Shown here: piece after piece, positions 23,170-33,997 of the stretch
Position numbering within the stretch: position 1 is the stretch's first letter
Layout of the letters: each line of letters starts with the position of its first letter
NCBI RefSeq assembly: GCF_026210795.1
Contig: NC_089436.1
Location: forward strand, 3,162,001-3,226,000
Source of the DNA: Rhizophagus irregularis
Lineage: Eukaryota > Glomeromycota > Glomeromycetes > Glomerales > Glomeraceae
Direction: 5' to 3'
DNA length: 64,000 nt
The notes under the pieces: generated by a model
Databases searched by the model: none
What the model was told of the DNA's origin: nothing
What the model saw: the letters and a program-made list of their open reading frames with translations, nothing else
Made by a program: the position numbers and the translations under genes

Positions 23170-23815
23170 TATCAAAATTTTTTTTTGATAAAATGGCTAA
23201 AGACACTTCTTCCCCATCAAAACCGGTAGTGCTCTCGATGATTATGTTTTATTGGGTAATAATAGATTAAGAGTTTCTCCGTTATGTGGTAATATTTATT
23301 TCATAAATTTGGCCAAAATTAAACGTAAATTATGGTTTTATAATCGTTATATCGTATTTAATGCGATGAATGATCCGTTTAGACTTTTGGTGAATCATGG
23401 GTAAGTTTATGCAGTATATTAAAAACAAGAAGTAAAAAAAAAAGGTCTTTAAATTATTTAACATTATAACTTATAAATAGGGATTAGGTTCTAATTATGA
23501 GAAATCATAAAAATTTTTTGATCATTATTTTGAAAAAGGCGGGAACTTTATTGGTAAATTTTTATTTATTATTTTAGCTGTAGTCATACTAAGAACATAC
23601 TTTAACGACATGATTATGTTTCTTTTAGATACCGCCTGCAGTTACAACTTTGGTGAAGTAAGTATATAAAGAATATTAAACAACTAAATAATCAATTAAT
23701 GAAATTCTTTAATTGATTTATAGCGAACGTTTTCTTGGGGAATACGTTTCGTTCTGGTAAGCGGTCAATGTCGTAATTGCAACGAAATATTCAGGTAATG
23801 AACTTTCATTGCAGA
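23170..23815 (+). pseudogene. exon-like fragments of an unidentified gene
   Basis: A 5' stretch reads ALDDYVLLGNNRLRVSPLCG and on to LLVNHG before a GTAAGT donor at about 23400; it is out of frame with the nearest ATG (23193). Further exon-like blocks follow: DTACSYNFGE ahead of GTAAGTATA (about 23625-23660) and RTFSWGIRFVLVSGQCRNCNEIF ahead of GTAATG (about 23724-23795), the latter with a CRNC motif. Splice-like signals bracket each block, but I cannot join them into one clean protein or name a family. Confidence 0.3.
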
Positions 23816-24159
23816 AGCTTCATTTTTTAAAACAACGTTGTCACTACGCTATAATCACGTGATTAGCTCATTGTCTTGTGCGTCGATATCAAACGTCATA
23901 CGACGCGTTGCAAAAGTAAGAAAATGCATTGCCACTATACTTCTTTAATTTACTGTAAAAACGATTTCACTATACTTATTTTACTATTGTGAATATACAG
24001 TCTATGTGCTATTATTTATTATTTACAACGTTGTAAACATACTTTAATTACAAATATTTAATAAAGTAAATAATGCAATTTATTTTTACGCCAAAACTAT
24101 TAAATTATACATTATTATTAATAATATAATTCCCTGTATAAAATATAAATGCATCTAAA

Positions 24160-25480
24160 AATAAATTATTCCATGCATCCAAATACTTCAAGAAGAACTG
24201 ACCATTTACAAAAAAGAATAAACGAAACATTAGTGAATGTTTCGTTAAAATGGATTAAAAATTCCTGCTCTCCCTACTGAAATCCACACATTCAGAAAAA
24301 TTGGCTGTCTAAAAAAAAGAATAAAATAAACATAAGTTTCGTTAAAATAAAAAATTCAAGGAAGATTGCTGAAATACTCACCAAAATTCCATGATTTTAC
24401 ACGTCCTAGTACTGGTCCCCTATAAAATAGAAGAAAATAACAAAATATTAGTAAGTTTCATTAAAAAGTAAGGTTCGTTAAAATAAAAGATAAAAAGAAA
24501 TCCGCTGAAAAATTTGTTGAATTCAACAAAAATCCAATCTTCGACCATCTAAAAAAAAATATGAATGAATTGTTAAAAAAATATTTTGTTGAAAGAAATA
24601 TATTAAATCCTTTCCCTATCGAATTCTCACACGTCCTAACGAATAAAGAAAACCCCTAAAAAAAGGAAAATTAGTATATATATAAATGAACAAAAACCAA
24701 ATAAAATAAAAAAACCTACCTAAAAGAGCACCATTCGCACATCCAAAGAGTTGGAGACCCATCTAAAATAATGAAAAACGAAATTGTTAGGTTAACGTTT
24801 CGTTAAAATAAAAGTTTAAGAATGTAAAAAAAAATACCGTAATCTGCGTCTAAGGACCCTGAAGCTGCCTAAAAAACTGAAATGTCAGTAAACATTTCAT
24901 TAAAGAATAATTTAAAAAATCACTTTTCCTACCAAAATTCCCACACGTCCAAATATTCAAAGACTACAAAAATGAACAAACGAAACATTAGTGAATTTTT
25001 TGTCAAAAGAAACAATAATAGTAAAAAAAACTTCACCCACCAAATTTTCCATGTATCTAGATACTGTATTTCGTCTACAAAAAGAAAAAAAAAGAAACTT
25101 TAATTGTTTCTTTAAAAAGTAAAAGAGAAAAAAAGTTCTTTTTTTAATTAAAATAAAAAACTGCTAAAAAAACGATTTACCCACCAAATTTTCCATACAC
25201 CCAAACATCTAAAAGACGCCTAAAAAAGTAAAAAATGAGTGTTAATAACCTTCATTAATAAGAGAAACAACTTGAAGAGAGAAACTTATGAAACCATGTT
25301 CAAGGGGATTCAAAGTAGCTGCTAAAAAAAAAGTAAAGAAAAAAATGGGGAAAGGGTGAGAAAAACAAAAAGAAAAAGAAAGGATAAAAGAAAGGGGAAA
25401 GAACAAAGAAGGAAAGAGTGGGAGAGAGGAAATTGAAAAGAGGAAATTATGAAAGGAAAGAGAAAGCTAACGAAAAAAAA
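24160..25480 (-). other. micro-exon array 1 (candidate multi-exon repeat gene)
   Basis: Read on the minus strand this looks like a chain of very short exons between T-rich introns ending TTTTTTAG or TTTTGTAG and starting GTRGG or GTATTT. Clear candidates: 25185-25219 (35 nt), 25041-25074 (34), 24933-24963 (31), 24838-24868 (31), 24732-24762 (31), 24382-24419 (38), 24278-24308 (31). They share a degenerate core TTTGGACGTGTGGGAATTTTG. Spacer lengths (64-110 nt) equal the intron lengths of the certain genes here. Degenerate units at about 24500-24660 have lost splice dinucleotides. A C/T-rich leader precedes it (25300-25480). I could not establish a start codon or one frame. It may be a gene of the tandem-repeat effector type, a decayed gene, or a satellite mimicking exons. 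Confidence 0.4.
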
Positions 25481-26636
25481 GATTAACGTTAAGCTTAAAA
25501 AAGCTTAGTCTTTATCAAACTGCAATTTGCGGATCATCATTAATTTGGATGATTTTTGAAATAAACTATTCTCTTGTATTTAGTGATTTATATATGATAA
25601 TTTCTTCTTTCCATGCACGTTCTCTTTACATTATTTTACCCTCTTAACTATTGAAACTTATCTTTAATTTTTTTTAAAAAGTTTTTAAAATCGAAACTTT
25701 TTAATTATTTCTTTTAATTTTTTTTAAAAGTTTTGATCGAACTGTCAAACTTTTTTTGAAAAGCTTTAAAATTTTTAACGTATAATATTAGAGATCATAA
25801 GCTTTCTCACCAGCTGGCAAAATGTATGAAATTTCTTTTAAATCACAAAGAAAGCCTTGCTAAAGTTATCTTTAGTGTAGGTCTAGTAATACATTGCCTT
25901 AATTGAGCGTGGCTACGAAGTTTGTGATTGTCTTTGTTTTTTTTTTGTTATTTTGTAATGACATAATGATAATGGTGTGAAAAAAGGTAATTTTTTACGA
26001 TTAAAAGATGTGGGAATAGGTGTAAAGGTGTAAAAAAGGAGAATTTTTGATTAAAGAATATAGGAATAATGTAAAAAAAGAATGTTGTAGAAATTAAAGA
26101 AATGTAATAAATCAATAAAAAAAATAACACAGTTACGTTATTATTTTGTGCAGATTGATTAAGTCACGAATTTTTTAAGTAATTTTTTCGTAAACTTAGC
26201 CAAAGTCACATGATCAAAATTATATACCAGTGCATTTGGAGTATTGTAAATACATATGACGTTATGACGTAACTACCAAAATGTACTAGATTAAACAAAA
26301 AATTTAATATGACTATTTGACGATCATTTAGTATAGTATCATCGTTGTCACTATGCAATTACAAGTATCATATCTACATTTTGACATCTCTGAAATTTAA
26401 TACAAAAAAAATTTAAATTTACAGTATTATTACAATATATCTAACAACACAGTCACAACGTCATAAGTGTATTGCAACTTTGTGTTAACGTACAATGCAT
26501 TGTCACGTTATTACAACTGTGATGTTATACCATAGTGGAAGTGTTGTCTTAAAATCATAAGTTTCTGCTATGTTTTTACCATATTTAAACCGTTTAATTG
26601 TAAATTTTAAATAATTTTTTTAAATTTATCTTATAG

Positions 26637-26948
26637 CGAATTCAACTAGTATACAAAAGACGGAGTATGAAAAGGATTTGAGATACAATCCAAATTCCGG
26701 TAAGCTAATTAATTGTTTATAGTACTAATTAGTTGTATTAATGTTAACTAATGTGTATATATATTTATTTAGGAGGAAAAGTCTTGTTTGAATGCAAGTT
26801 TGAAACGATTGAATATGATATCTTGTACGTTCACTTTTATGAATATCGAACTCCAATTGAAGAATTTATGAGATCATTAGATGAAGTGGAAAAGTGGGTA
26901 CTGAATTTACTATTTGTATTACAGTTTAATATAATCGTATTTACATAA
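26637..26948 (+). pseudogene. two-exon gene fragment, unidentified
   Basis: Exon 26637-26699 (preceded by TTATAG, followed by GTAAGC) joins in frame to 26773-26948, giving IQKTEYEKDLRYNPNSGGK, then LFECKF.. and HFYEYRTPIEEFMRSLDE. A GTACTG at 26899 may be a further donor. No upstream exons or start codon are evident, so it is a partial gene. Family not recognised. Confidence 0.35.
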
Positions 26949-26949
26949 A

Positions 26950-27770
26950 TCTAATTTTACTTTATTAAATTAAATAAAAAACAAAAAATAAAAAATAAAC
27001 AAAATACGAATACATTATGAAAATTCCCTCCTTATTAAAACCACCTATTGCAACCAAAATTATCTATAAGTTCAGGTTCATTTGGAGTCAAACAACCTAA
27101 AAAAACAAAAAAAAAAAGAAACATAAGAACGTCTAACTTAATTGGAAACAAAACCCCCCCTCATATAGTATCTGCAATCGTCCAAGTCACCAAAGGTCAG
27201 CATTCCTACAAAAAAAGAAAGAGAACTCCAGAATGTCTGACCTACATAAAAGAAAAGAATTATGAAGCGTCTAATGAAAAAGAAACCAAAACAACAAAAT
27301 AAATCCAAAGCTGACCTACAAAAAAAGAAGACTCTGAAGCAACAAAACTGAAACAATCTACAAAAAGAAAAGAATCTGAACCCAACTTAAAAAAAAAAAA
27401 AAAATTTGAACTGACCTAAAAAAAGAAAAAAATCTGAACCATCCTATAAAAAAGAAAGGACTCCCAAACTGATCTACAGAAAAGAAAAAAGAAACCGAAT
27501 CTTCTCACAAAAAAAAATCTGCTGGCCTATGAAATAAAAAAAGGGATAAATATGAATAAAAAAGAAAGGGGAATAAAGAATAAATCAAAAAAAATATTTT
27601 TTTAAAAAGAGGGGTAACGAAGTTAGGAAAGTTAAAAAAATTTTTTTTTTAAAAGAGGGGTGATGAAGAAAGAAGAAAAATTTAGAAAAAATAACAAAAA
27701 TAAGACAAGAGAAAAGAGAAAGGAAAGACAGAAAGGAAGATCGAAAGATCAAACTCATCAAAGTAAGGGT
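26950..27770 (-). other. micro-exon array 3 with tandem AG|GT acceptor sites
   Basis: On the minus strand at least eight acceptor-like tracts (C/T-rich run then RTAG or TTAG) occur within about 500 bp, many followed at once by GTCAG, GATGG or ATCAG and a short TTCAGATT-like word. Several have AG and GT juxtaposed (TTTTTTTAGGTCAG), the arrangement of recursive splice points. A more ordinary pair lies near 27060-27215. It sits downstream of a TATA box at 27776-27784 and a C/T-rich leader. No continuous protein could be deduced. Confidence 0.3.
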
Positions 27771-27775
27771 TTATA

Positions 27776-27784
27776 CTTTATATA
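27776..27784 (-). promoter_or_regulatory. TATA box for minus-strand array 3
   Basis: TATATAAAG on the minus strand, followed by about 150 nt rich in C and T, a leader type also seen ahead of arrays 1 and 2. It is divergent from the gene starting at 28091, so this spacer may be a shared promoter region. Confidence 0.4.
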
Positions 27785-28090
27785 AAAAACAAAAAGCGTA
27801 TCATAACAAAACAATAAACAATCACGTGATCTCGTGTTATGATACGGGATTTTTGTAAAATCTTCTAAAAATATTAAGTTTAAGAAAAAAAAAACTCTTC
27901 CCCCTTTCCGTCTTATTTCATAGAAATCCGCAGTATACACAAATTTTTTATTTTTTAAATTTTTAACCACTTACGTTGGTATAAGAGGAGTGAGGACCAC
28001 TTGGTGGCCTCGACGGAAAGTACTCCTTATACACCCCGAAGCTTTTGGAAGGAGTTTTTTCATTATAGTACACCAAATATTTTTATCATT

Positions 28091-29932
28091 ATGACACCTT
28101 TGAATATTTTACCTTCCTTTGGGAAAATAAACCCCTCTGACGCTTCTGTTTCTAAATCGCACGTGACCGTTCTTGATAAGGATGGTCACAACAAGAAACC
28201 TTTATACAAAATACGTAATATTTTTGCTTATTCGTTTCAAACTCACAAGCTTAATCCATATATAGTTAGCGATACACGAGGTAGTGGTACCTTGTATAAC
28301 ACCAAAAAAAGTAGATACTTCCTTATGGAGTTACACCCAAATGCTGATCTTTGTTTAACAAAGAAAAATTCTTTCAACGTCTACACCAATGATATTGATA
28401 TGCTTAATGATCATCAGAGGATCTTCAACTCAACTAGTAAAAAAGTTAATCTTAATTACTTAATAGGGACATATCTCGCATTTATATTTTCTATCAACAG
28501 ACAATTTTCACCTGATACTGTGAAAAAGTATTTTAAACGTTTACGCCAACTATTAATAGATAAATTAGTAGCGATTAAAAATAGACTTTCTTATTCGGCT
28601 AAAAATAGACAGACCAAAACTTATATCCGGTTCAGTTCTGGAACTCACGTGATCTATCTTGGATTCTATTTTCGATGTAGTAATACTTGCACCCAACCAG
28701 CGGCCTTTGTACTTCCAAATAATCAATGGCAATGCAATAAACATTTTACTCCTGTATCGGGGTTAAGTTCAAAAACCACACAACGGAAAGGAAAAGATTA
28801 CAAAACTGTTAATTTTAATCCATGGAAAGAAGTTCACTCAACACGTTTAGGTCTAAAATATAACGTTATTGTTAAACGTTATAATGAATGGAAAGAAAAG
28901 AATAATTCCGATTTAAAAGAGGTGATGGAACCTATCACAAATAATAGAAAAGGTAAATCTACAACAAGACCCTTTTATAAAGAATACAAAAATGTTGAGT
29001 TTTACGATAACAGAACACCACAACAAGTCAAAAGATGGAATCGTTTAAGAGAGTCAACCATCAAACATGAAGAATACTTATATCATAGTAAACCCTTTTT
29101 ATTAAAAGAAAATTCTACGGTATTTAAAAAAGTATCTCATCTTGTGGAACGGGAACCCTCATATGAGAAATCTGAGGAGGATAAATTATTGGATCAACTT
29201 ACCCGGAAACGTGCCAAGAATTGGCGACGACGCGTTAATAATCGTAACAAACTCAAGAAAAAATTACCTGCACTACCTGTTGATTTTAGTGGTGATGCTT
29301 GGAATTATTATTTTCAAACATATAACATCAATTTATTCGCTTATAAAGTTAGAAGGCGATATGATTTGTCCAACATTCCTCAATGTCAATATGGCTATTT
29401 GAAGGCCAAGAGGCTTTATAATAATTATATGGATCACAAAAATTTACGTCCTCCTATTATTAGACAACCATCTCCTCCTCAAATTATTAGTCAACCCACA
29501 CAACCTCAAATTGATCCTCTTGCGCATTACGCTTTGAGGGTTACTCAATATGAAAATGCACGAGCTATGTTAGCTTTTCATCAAAGTTCTACTGCTTTTA
29601 AGACACTTGCTCCGTTACTTGTTAAACCTACATTACCACTAATGGTTTATCCCAGTGCAAAAGAAAAAGCTCGTTTAAATGCTTTGGCTAATGATGACAC
29701 ACCCTCACCTAATTCTAATCAACCTACTAACGATTTACTCCCGAGACAAATAGCACGACCTCGGTCTAAAAAGAATACCCCTTCTACGGATACCGTTGAT
29801 AATTGTAATACACCTTCACCTGGTCCTAGTCAAACTACTACTGATTCACCCCTGAGACCTATTGCGCGACCTCGGAGAAGGAAAAATGAGTTTCCACCTA
29901 CGCCTGAGTCAGACATTTACCCTTTTAAATAA
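28091..29932 (+). CDS. unrecognised basic protein, 613 aa
   Basis: The frame is open from 28001, but the first ATG is at 28091 (MTPLNILPSFG). No introns are needed. GC content is visibly higher than that of its neighbours, with more C-ending codons. A possible zinc-binding cluster CSNTC-x14-CNKH lies at about residues 196-218. The middle is strongly basic (KRAKNWRRRVNNRNKLKKK). The tail is Pro/Ser/Thr-rich with a duplicated unit of about 55-60 residues (DTPSPNSNQ..IARPRSKK then NTPSPGPSQ..IARPRRRK), each copy ending in a basic patch that could serve as a nuclear localisation signal. It could be a DNA- or RNA-binding protein or a domesticated or viral-like replication protein, but nothing in sequence decides this. 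I do not recognise the family; the length and clean frame make a real gene likely. Confidence 0.7.
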   Translation: MTPLNILPSFGKINPSDASVSKSHVTVLDKDGHNKKPLYKIRNIFAYSFQTHKLNPYIVSDTRGSGTLYNTKKSRYFLMELHPNADLCLTKKNSFNVYTNDIDMLNDHQRIFNSTSKKVNLNYLIGTYLAFIFSINRQFSPDTVKKYFKRLRQLLIDKLVAIKNRLSYSAKNRQTKTYIRFSSGTHVIYLGFYFRCSNTCTQPAAFVLPNNQWQCNKHFTPVSGLSSKTTQRKGKDYKTVNFNPWKEVHSTRLGLKYNVIVKRYNEWKEKNNSDLKEVMEPITNNRKGKSTTRPFYKEYKNVEFYDNRTPQQVKRWNRLRESTIKHEEYLYHSKPFLLKENSTVFKKVSHLVEREPSYEKSEEDKLLDQLTRKRAKNWRRRVNNRNKLKKKLPALPVDFSGDAWNYYFQTYNINLFAYKVRRRYDLSNIPQCQYGYLKAKRLYNNYMDHKNLRPPIIRQPSPPQIISQPTQPQIDPLAHYALRVTQYENARAMLAFHQSSTAFKTLAPLLVKPTLPLMVYPSAKEKARLNALANDDTPSPNSNQPTNDLLPRQIARPRSKKNTPSTDTVDNCNTPSPGPSQTTTDSPLRPIARPRRRKNEFPPTPESDIYPFK

Positions 29933-30490
29933 TAGTACACTCAAATTTGAATAGACACCCAAATTTTAATAGATACCCAAAACTTATATACACCCACACA
30001 AAAAACATTTACGGACCTTTTTATAATACATCATTTTGTATATGCCAGTATTTACATACAATAGCTAGTAATAGTTAAAAGAAAAATACGCATGATAGAT
30101 TAGAACTCTTTTTTTTAGTTTTGTTCGTCCTCGATTTCATGGTACCTGTTCCTTCATCGGTCGTGTTGTTGGACCAGTCTATATATAACAATTAGGTAGG
30201 GTTCGTTCTATGGAATGGATGATGGAACTAATGTTGGGCCTATTCTCATGGATTAATGCTCTCTTAGATAGTTCCTTCCGACTTTACATAAAATAAAATA
30301 AAATAAAAATATTAAGTTTAAAAATTCCGTATACATTTCGTATACATTAATTTTTTTTAAAAAATGTTCAAAAATGAATTGCTTATTAAATATACGGAAT
30401 TTGTATACGGAATCTATAGAAACGTACATAAAATGTATCCTTTCCGTATACATATTTCTTATAGGGTATCGTAGCTTACTTTACAAAGAT
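29933..30490. other. 3' flank with short repeats
   Basis: Starts with AATAGAYACCCAAA repeats (29950-29990). A stretch at 30320-30460 has five TCCGTATAC/CGTATACA words in both orientations. No gene seen. Confidence 0.4.
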
Positions 30491-30498
30491 AGTTAAGG

Positions 30499-31596
30499 TA
30501 GTGCTTCGACCCGGATGAAAACCGTCATCCGGATTACACAAAAAAAAAATCCGGATTATATCCGGATTGACCCGGATTTTGAATCCGGATCAGATAATCC
30601 GGATAGAAACCGGAAACCGGATTGGATTTACAAATGATCGGCAATAATTCTGGCCAGAATTCATAACGCCGGCCAGAATTACAAATTGTGTAACATTAAA
30701 TTTTCATGCCAGCCGATAAAAAATTTTTTGCCCGGTGGCTAAACTATTTTCCCGGTGTCACGTGATGTTAATTTCGGCCAGAATTACAAATTTGGCCAAA
30801 ATTATCCAAGACCACGAAATTTACATAATTCCAATTTCATTAAATACTTTTCTTTAAAACAATTTCATATTATTTCAGCATTGTCTCAGACTATTGTTTA
30901 ACATTTCTTTGTAAATTAACTAATTATGAAATTTTAAACAAGATATTTTTATATACAGCTAAAGATTACTATAAATAGATGTGTTGGGTTAGTAAGGCAA
31001 TTTTTTAAGGATTTGTTTCTTCTTTCAAAAATTAAAGAATCATTTGAATCAAATTACATAACACTAGTTTTAATTTTAAAAAAAGTTGTTATAATTATAT
31101 AAATTTATAATATTGAACAATTTTTCATTTTAAAACAATAATTATTATTTTGTTGTAACAAAAATAATATAAAGTTTTTTTTCTTTTGAACGTTTGAATG
31201 TGAAATCTAAAATTATTTGTTATTTGTTAATGTATAAATTTAAATAAACAAATCTGATACAAACTTCAATAAATAAATTATAATTGAAAAATCTTCTTAA
31301 ACTTACTGTATTAAAAAGTTTAATAACAAATATAAATTTAATAAATTTTAATAAAAAAATTGGTATTAGGCGCAAAAATAATTAGCCATAATATCATTTA
31401 GATATAGATCTTTATGGATCAGCAAAATTATTATTAATAAAAAAAAAAATAATAAAAATTTCATCCGGATTCCGGGTCAAACCGGATATTTTTCATCCGG
31501 TTTATAATCCGGATGAAAACCGTGAAAATCCGGATATCCGAAAAAAAAAAAAATCCGGATCAATCCGGATTGATCCGGATACGGGTCGAGGCACTA
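30499..31596. mobile_element. hAT-type non-autonomous element, 1.1 kb
   Basis: Begins TAGTGCTTCGACCCGGAT and ends ATACGGGTCGAGGCACTA, flanked by the perfect 8-bp duplication AGTTAAGG (30491-30498, 31597-31604). Both subterminal regions (about 120 bp each) are packed with ATCCGGAT/ATCCGGTT motifs, as expected for transposase-binding repeats. The core is AT-rich without ORFs. Same ends as 19650-19873, so a family with at least two size classes. Confidence 0.85.
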
Positions 31597-31780
31597 AGTT
31601 AAGGGTCTTGTATTTTTTTTCAATAAATACATAATTTTGTAGTTTGTACATTAAATAACAATAAATTTAATTTTTAATAAATTGAGAAATTTGAACAACC
31701 TTAGCAGTTATATATAAATTTATGAAAATTCTTTATAGTTTATAGCATAAAAGTATTAATTTCTACATATTTATAAACTA

Positions 31781-32596
31781 GGGAATTGCTTCGCCTCGAT
31801 CATCGCCTGGATCTTCGATCACGTGGCAGATTTTCAGTATAGGTTTCGTTTCCTCAGTTTTTTGTTTTATTTTTATTTCTAACTTATTTTTATTTATTTT
31901 TTATTTTGTTTCTATCTTATATTTCGTTTCTTACTACATTTTTTTTTACTTTATGGTTTTATTTCTTACTTGGTTTCCTATCATTCCATCATGACCTAAT
32001 AAAGCTTCATCACAGGCACGTACATACATTATCTTTTGCTACCCAACCTCCTATCATGATCATTTTTTATTTTTTTGTCCACCTCCTATTACTTCTCATT
32101 ATTCCATCCTTTTCGTCTCCCATTATTTTCTATTACATCTTTTCATTTTCCATTATCTCTTTTCTCTCCTGTTTATCACTCCTTTTCGTCTCTTCATCTC
32201 CCATCATATCCTATTTCCCTTTTTTGTTTCCTGTTACTTCTCATTACTCTTTTTTACTTCTATTACTTTCCATTACCCATTGTGATTTCATTTTTTTATT
32301 AGCATCTTTCTTGTAATTTACTTATCTTATTTATTTATTATTATTGTTTCTTTTATTTGTATCACTTCATTAAAAATAAATACAGTAATTTTTTTCTTTA
32401 AAATCGTAAATGTGCGACTTAAATTTTAATATTTGCAAATAAAATTTCATTAAATAAGATTATTTTGAATAAATATGTTTGCAAAAAAAATTTTTTTTTA
32501 AATATCTTTTGCGATAAAATTATATTAGCTATATCAGATATATATTGTACATCATGTGACATAAACCCAGGCGACGATCGCCCAGGCGACGTCCTA
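31781..32596. mobile_element. inverted-repeat element with a polypyrimidine core
   Basis: Left end has CGATCATCGCCTGGATCTTCGATCACGTG, matched inverted by the right end CATGTGACATAAACCCAGGCGACGATCG in about 40 imperfect bp (quoted runs overlap the two arms). An 8-bp direct repeat ATAAACTA abuts both sides (31773-31780, 32597-32604). The interior, about 31860-32330, is almost pure C/T on the plus strand with repeats such as TCTCCCATTA. Open frames there are low-complexity by-products. Confidence 0.6.
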
Positions 32597-32999
32597 ATAA
32601 ACTATTTTATTTTAACTTTGAAATTTTAAATTTTATAATTTTGTCATAAAGTCATAACATTATAATAATAACGCGTTTTTTACTCGCAAATTGAATACTA
32701 CGAAAACATAAAAAAAAATTTACATTTTTTTTTTTACCCAAGAAATAATTTACACATATACCGCCATTTAATACAGTAGGCGTATGTTAAATTCAACGCA
32801 GCGATATGTATTTAATATAGAAAATTTATTGATAATTTAAAGTAGCAATTTAAATGATTTAAAGTGGCTGTACAAATGTTTTATAAAAGTTTTAAAGTAC
32901 CATTTAATATATTTAAAGTAAATTTATGTATTCTTTACATTGAACATATAGTAAATTCACAATAAAAAACAATAAATACGTGTGTTCTCTGCAAAAATC

Positions 33000-33455
33000 G
33001 TATTATACCTACAAAAAATTACCATCCAAGTCGTGAACTGGGCGGGTTCCTATGAATTAAAAAAAATAAAGACAAGGACGAGCTTGGTGGCGTGGAACTG
33101 CTTCCACTTTCGAAGATTAGCAAACATTTTACCTCCCAGCCAGCCGACGAGCACATACATATCATCGTACAGCGTCCTGTTGAGACGAAAGAAGTTCACT
33201 GCACCGGCGTAAGAGTGCGAATTTTCAATGGATTAAAAAAATAAATAGATTTCAAAAATTGTTTCAAAAACTTATCTAGGATTCTGTCAGTATTCAGATC
33301 AGAACCAGAATCCTACAAAATAAAAAAAAATGAAATTGGACCTTCTAAAAGAAAAGAAGGTTATTAGTGAACGTTTTGTTAAAATAAATTGAAATAAAGC
33401 TTCGGCCACCTCTACCTAATTCTCGCACGTCCAAAAACCCATAAGTACTAACCGT
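33000..33455 (-). other. micro-exon array 2, distal part
   Basis: A GC-richer open block on the minus strand (about 33232 down to 33128) reads NFFRLNRTLYDDMYVLVGWL and ends at a GTAAAA donor; a matching acceptor TTCATAG precedes an exon that continues GTRPVHDLD before GTAATT. Upstream is a 40-nt exon candidate, 33416-33455, carrying the core TTTGGACGTGCGAGAATTAG. Not recognised as a known domain. Confidence 0.3.
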
Positions 33456-33533
33456 CTAAAAAGAATGAAAAGAATGAAATGTTAGTAAGCATTTCATTAA
33501 AAGAAATATATTAGAAAAATCCTGGGTTCTTAC

Positions 33534-33593
33534 CAAAATCCAACTCTAAACTAAAGAAAAATACAGAGTTGCAAATTTTGCGTTCTGGACTGT
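33534..33593 (-). other. exon candidate, 60 nt, with consensus splice sites
   Basis: Minus strand: acceptor TTTTTTTAG, exon DSPERKICNSVF..LELDFG, donor GTAAGA. One of the best-formed exons in array 2; belongs to the same family as array 1 units. Confidence 0.4.
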
Positions 33594-33896
33594 CTAAAAA
33601 AAGGAAGATTAAAAACGTTTCATAAAAGAGTAAGAAAAAACCCTCGCTGAATTTTTCACATATCCAAGTATCCAAAAAATCAAAAAAAGAATTACTTATT
33701 TCAAAGAACACCAACTTCCCACGCGTCTAAGTCACTGAATACTCACGCGTAATTGTTTTGTTAGAACTCCTTCTTATTGAATTTCCCACATGTCTAAAAA
33801 TCAGAAGAACAAATCATCTAAAAAAAAAATACTAATAATCAGTAGCTATTTTTTAAAAGATGGAATAAATAAGTTAAAAAACATTACAACACTTAC

Positions 33897-33997
33897 CAAA
33901 AAACAGTATCAAAGAGCCGAAGAGCCACTTTTCTTTTATTCTTTCTTCTTTTTTCAGACTGAAAAGTATTTAAAGAAATTAGAAGAAGAAACGCCAT
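33897..33997 (-). other. candidate first exon: hydrophobic start plus basic NLS-like patch
   Basis: Minus strand ATG at 33997, then MAFLLLISLNTFQS, then EKRRKNKRKVALRLF, ending in phase 2 at a consensus donor GTAAGTG. A hydrophobic start followed by a Lys/Arg cluster resembles secreted nuclear-targeted repeat effectors of these fungi, though the hydrophobic stretch is short. A C/T-rich leader with CTCTCTCTC (about 34040-34060) precedes it and a TATAATA lies near 34135. The nearest downstream acceptors make an immediate stop (TG+A), so the model is unproven and may be a pseudogene. Confidence 0.35.

Noticed and set aside
24160-25480. CRISPR-like array
   Set aside because: Repeats are degenerate, spacing varies, and splice-like signals plus the eukaryotic context explain the periodicity better.
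27048-27356. ORFs on both strands (84 and 72 codons)
   Set aside because: Lys/Thr- and Phe-rich by-products of the A/T-rich acceptor array.
31906-32316. 136-codon Phe/Leu/Ser ORF, apparently membrane-like
   Set aside because: Arises from the polypyrimidine repeats; two frames are open with the same bias.
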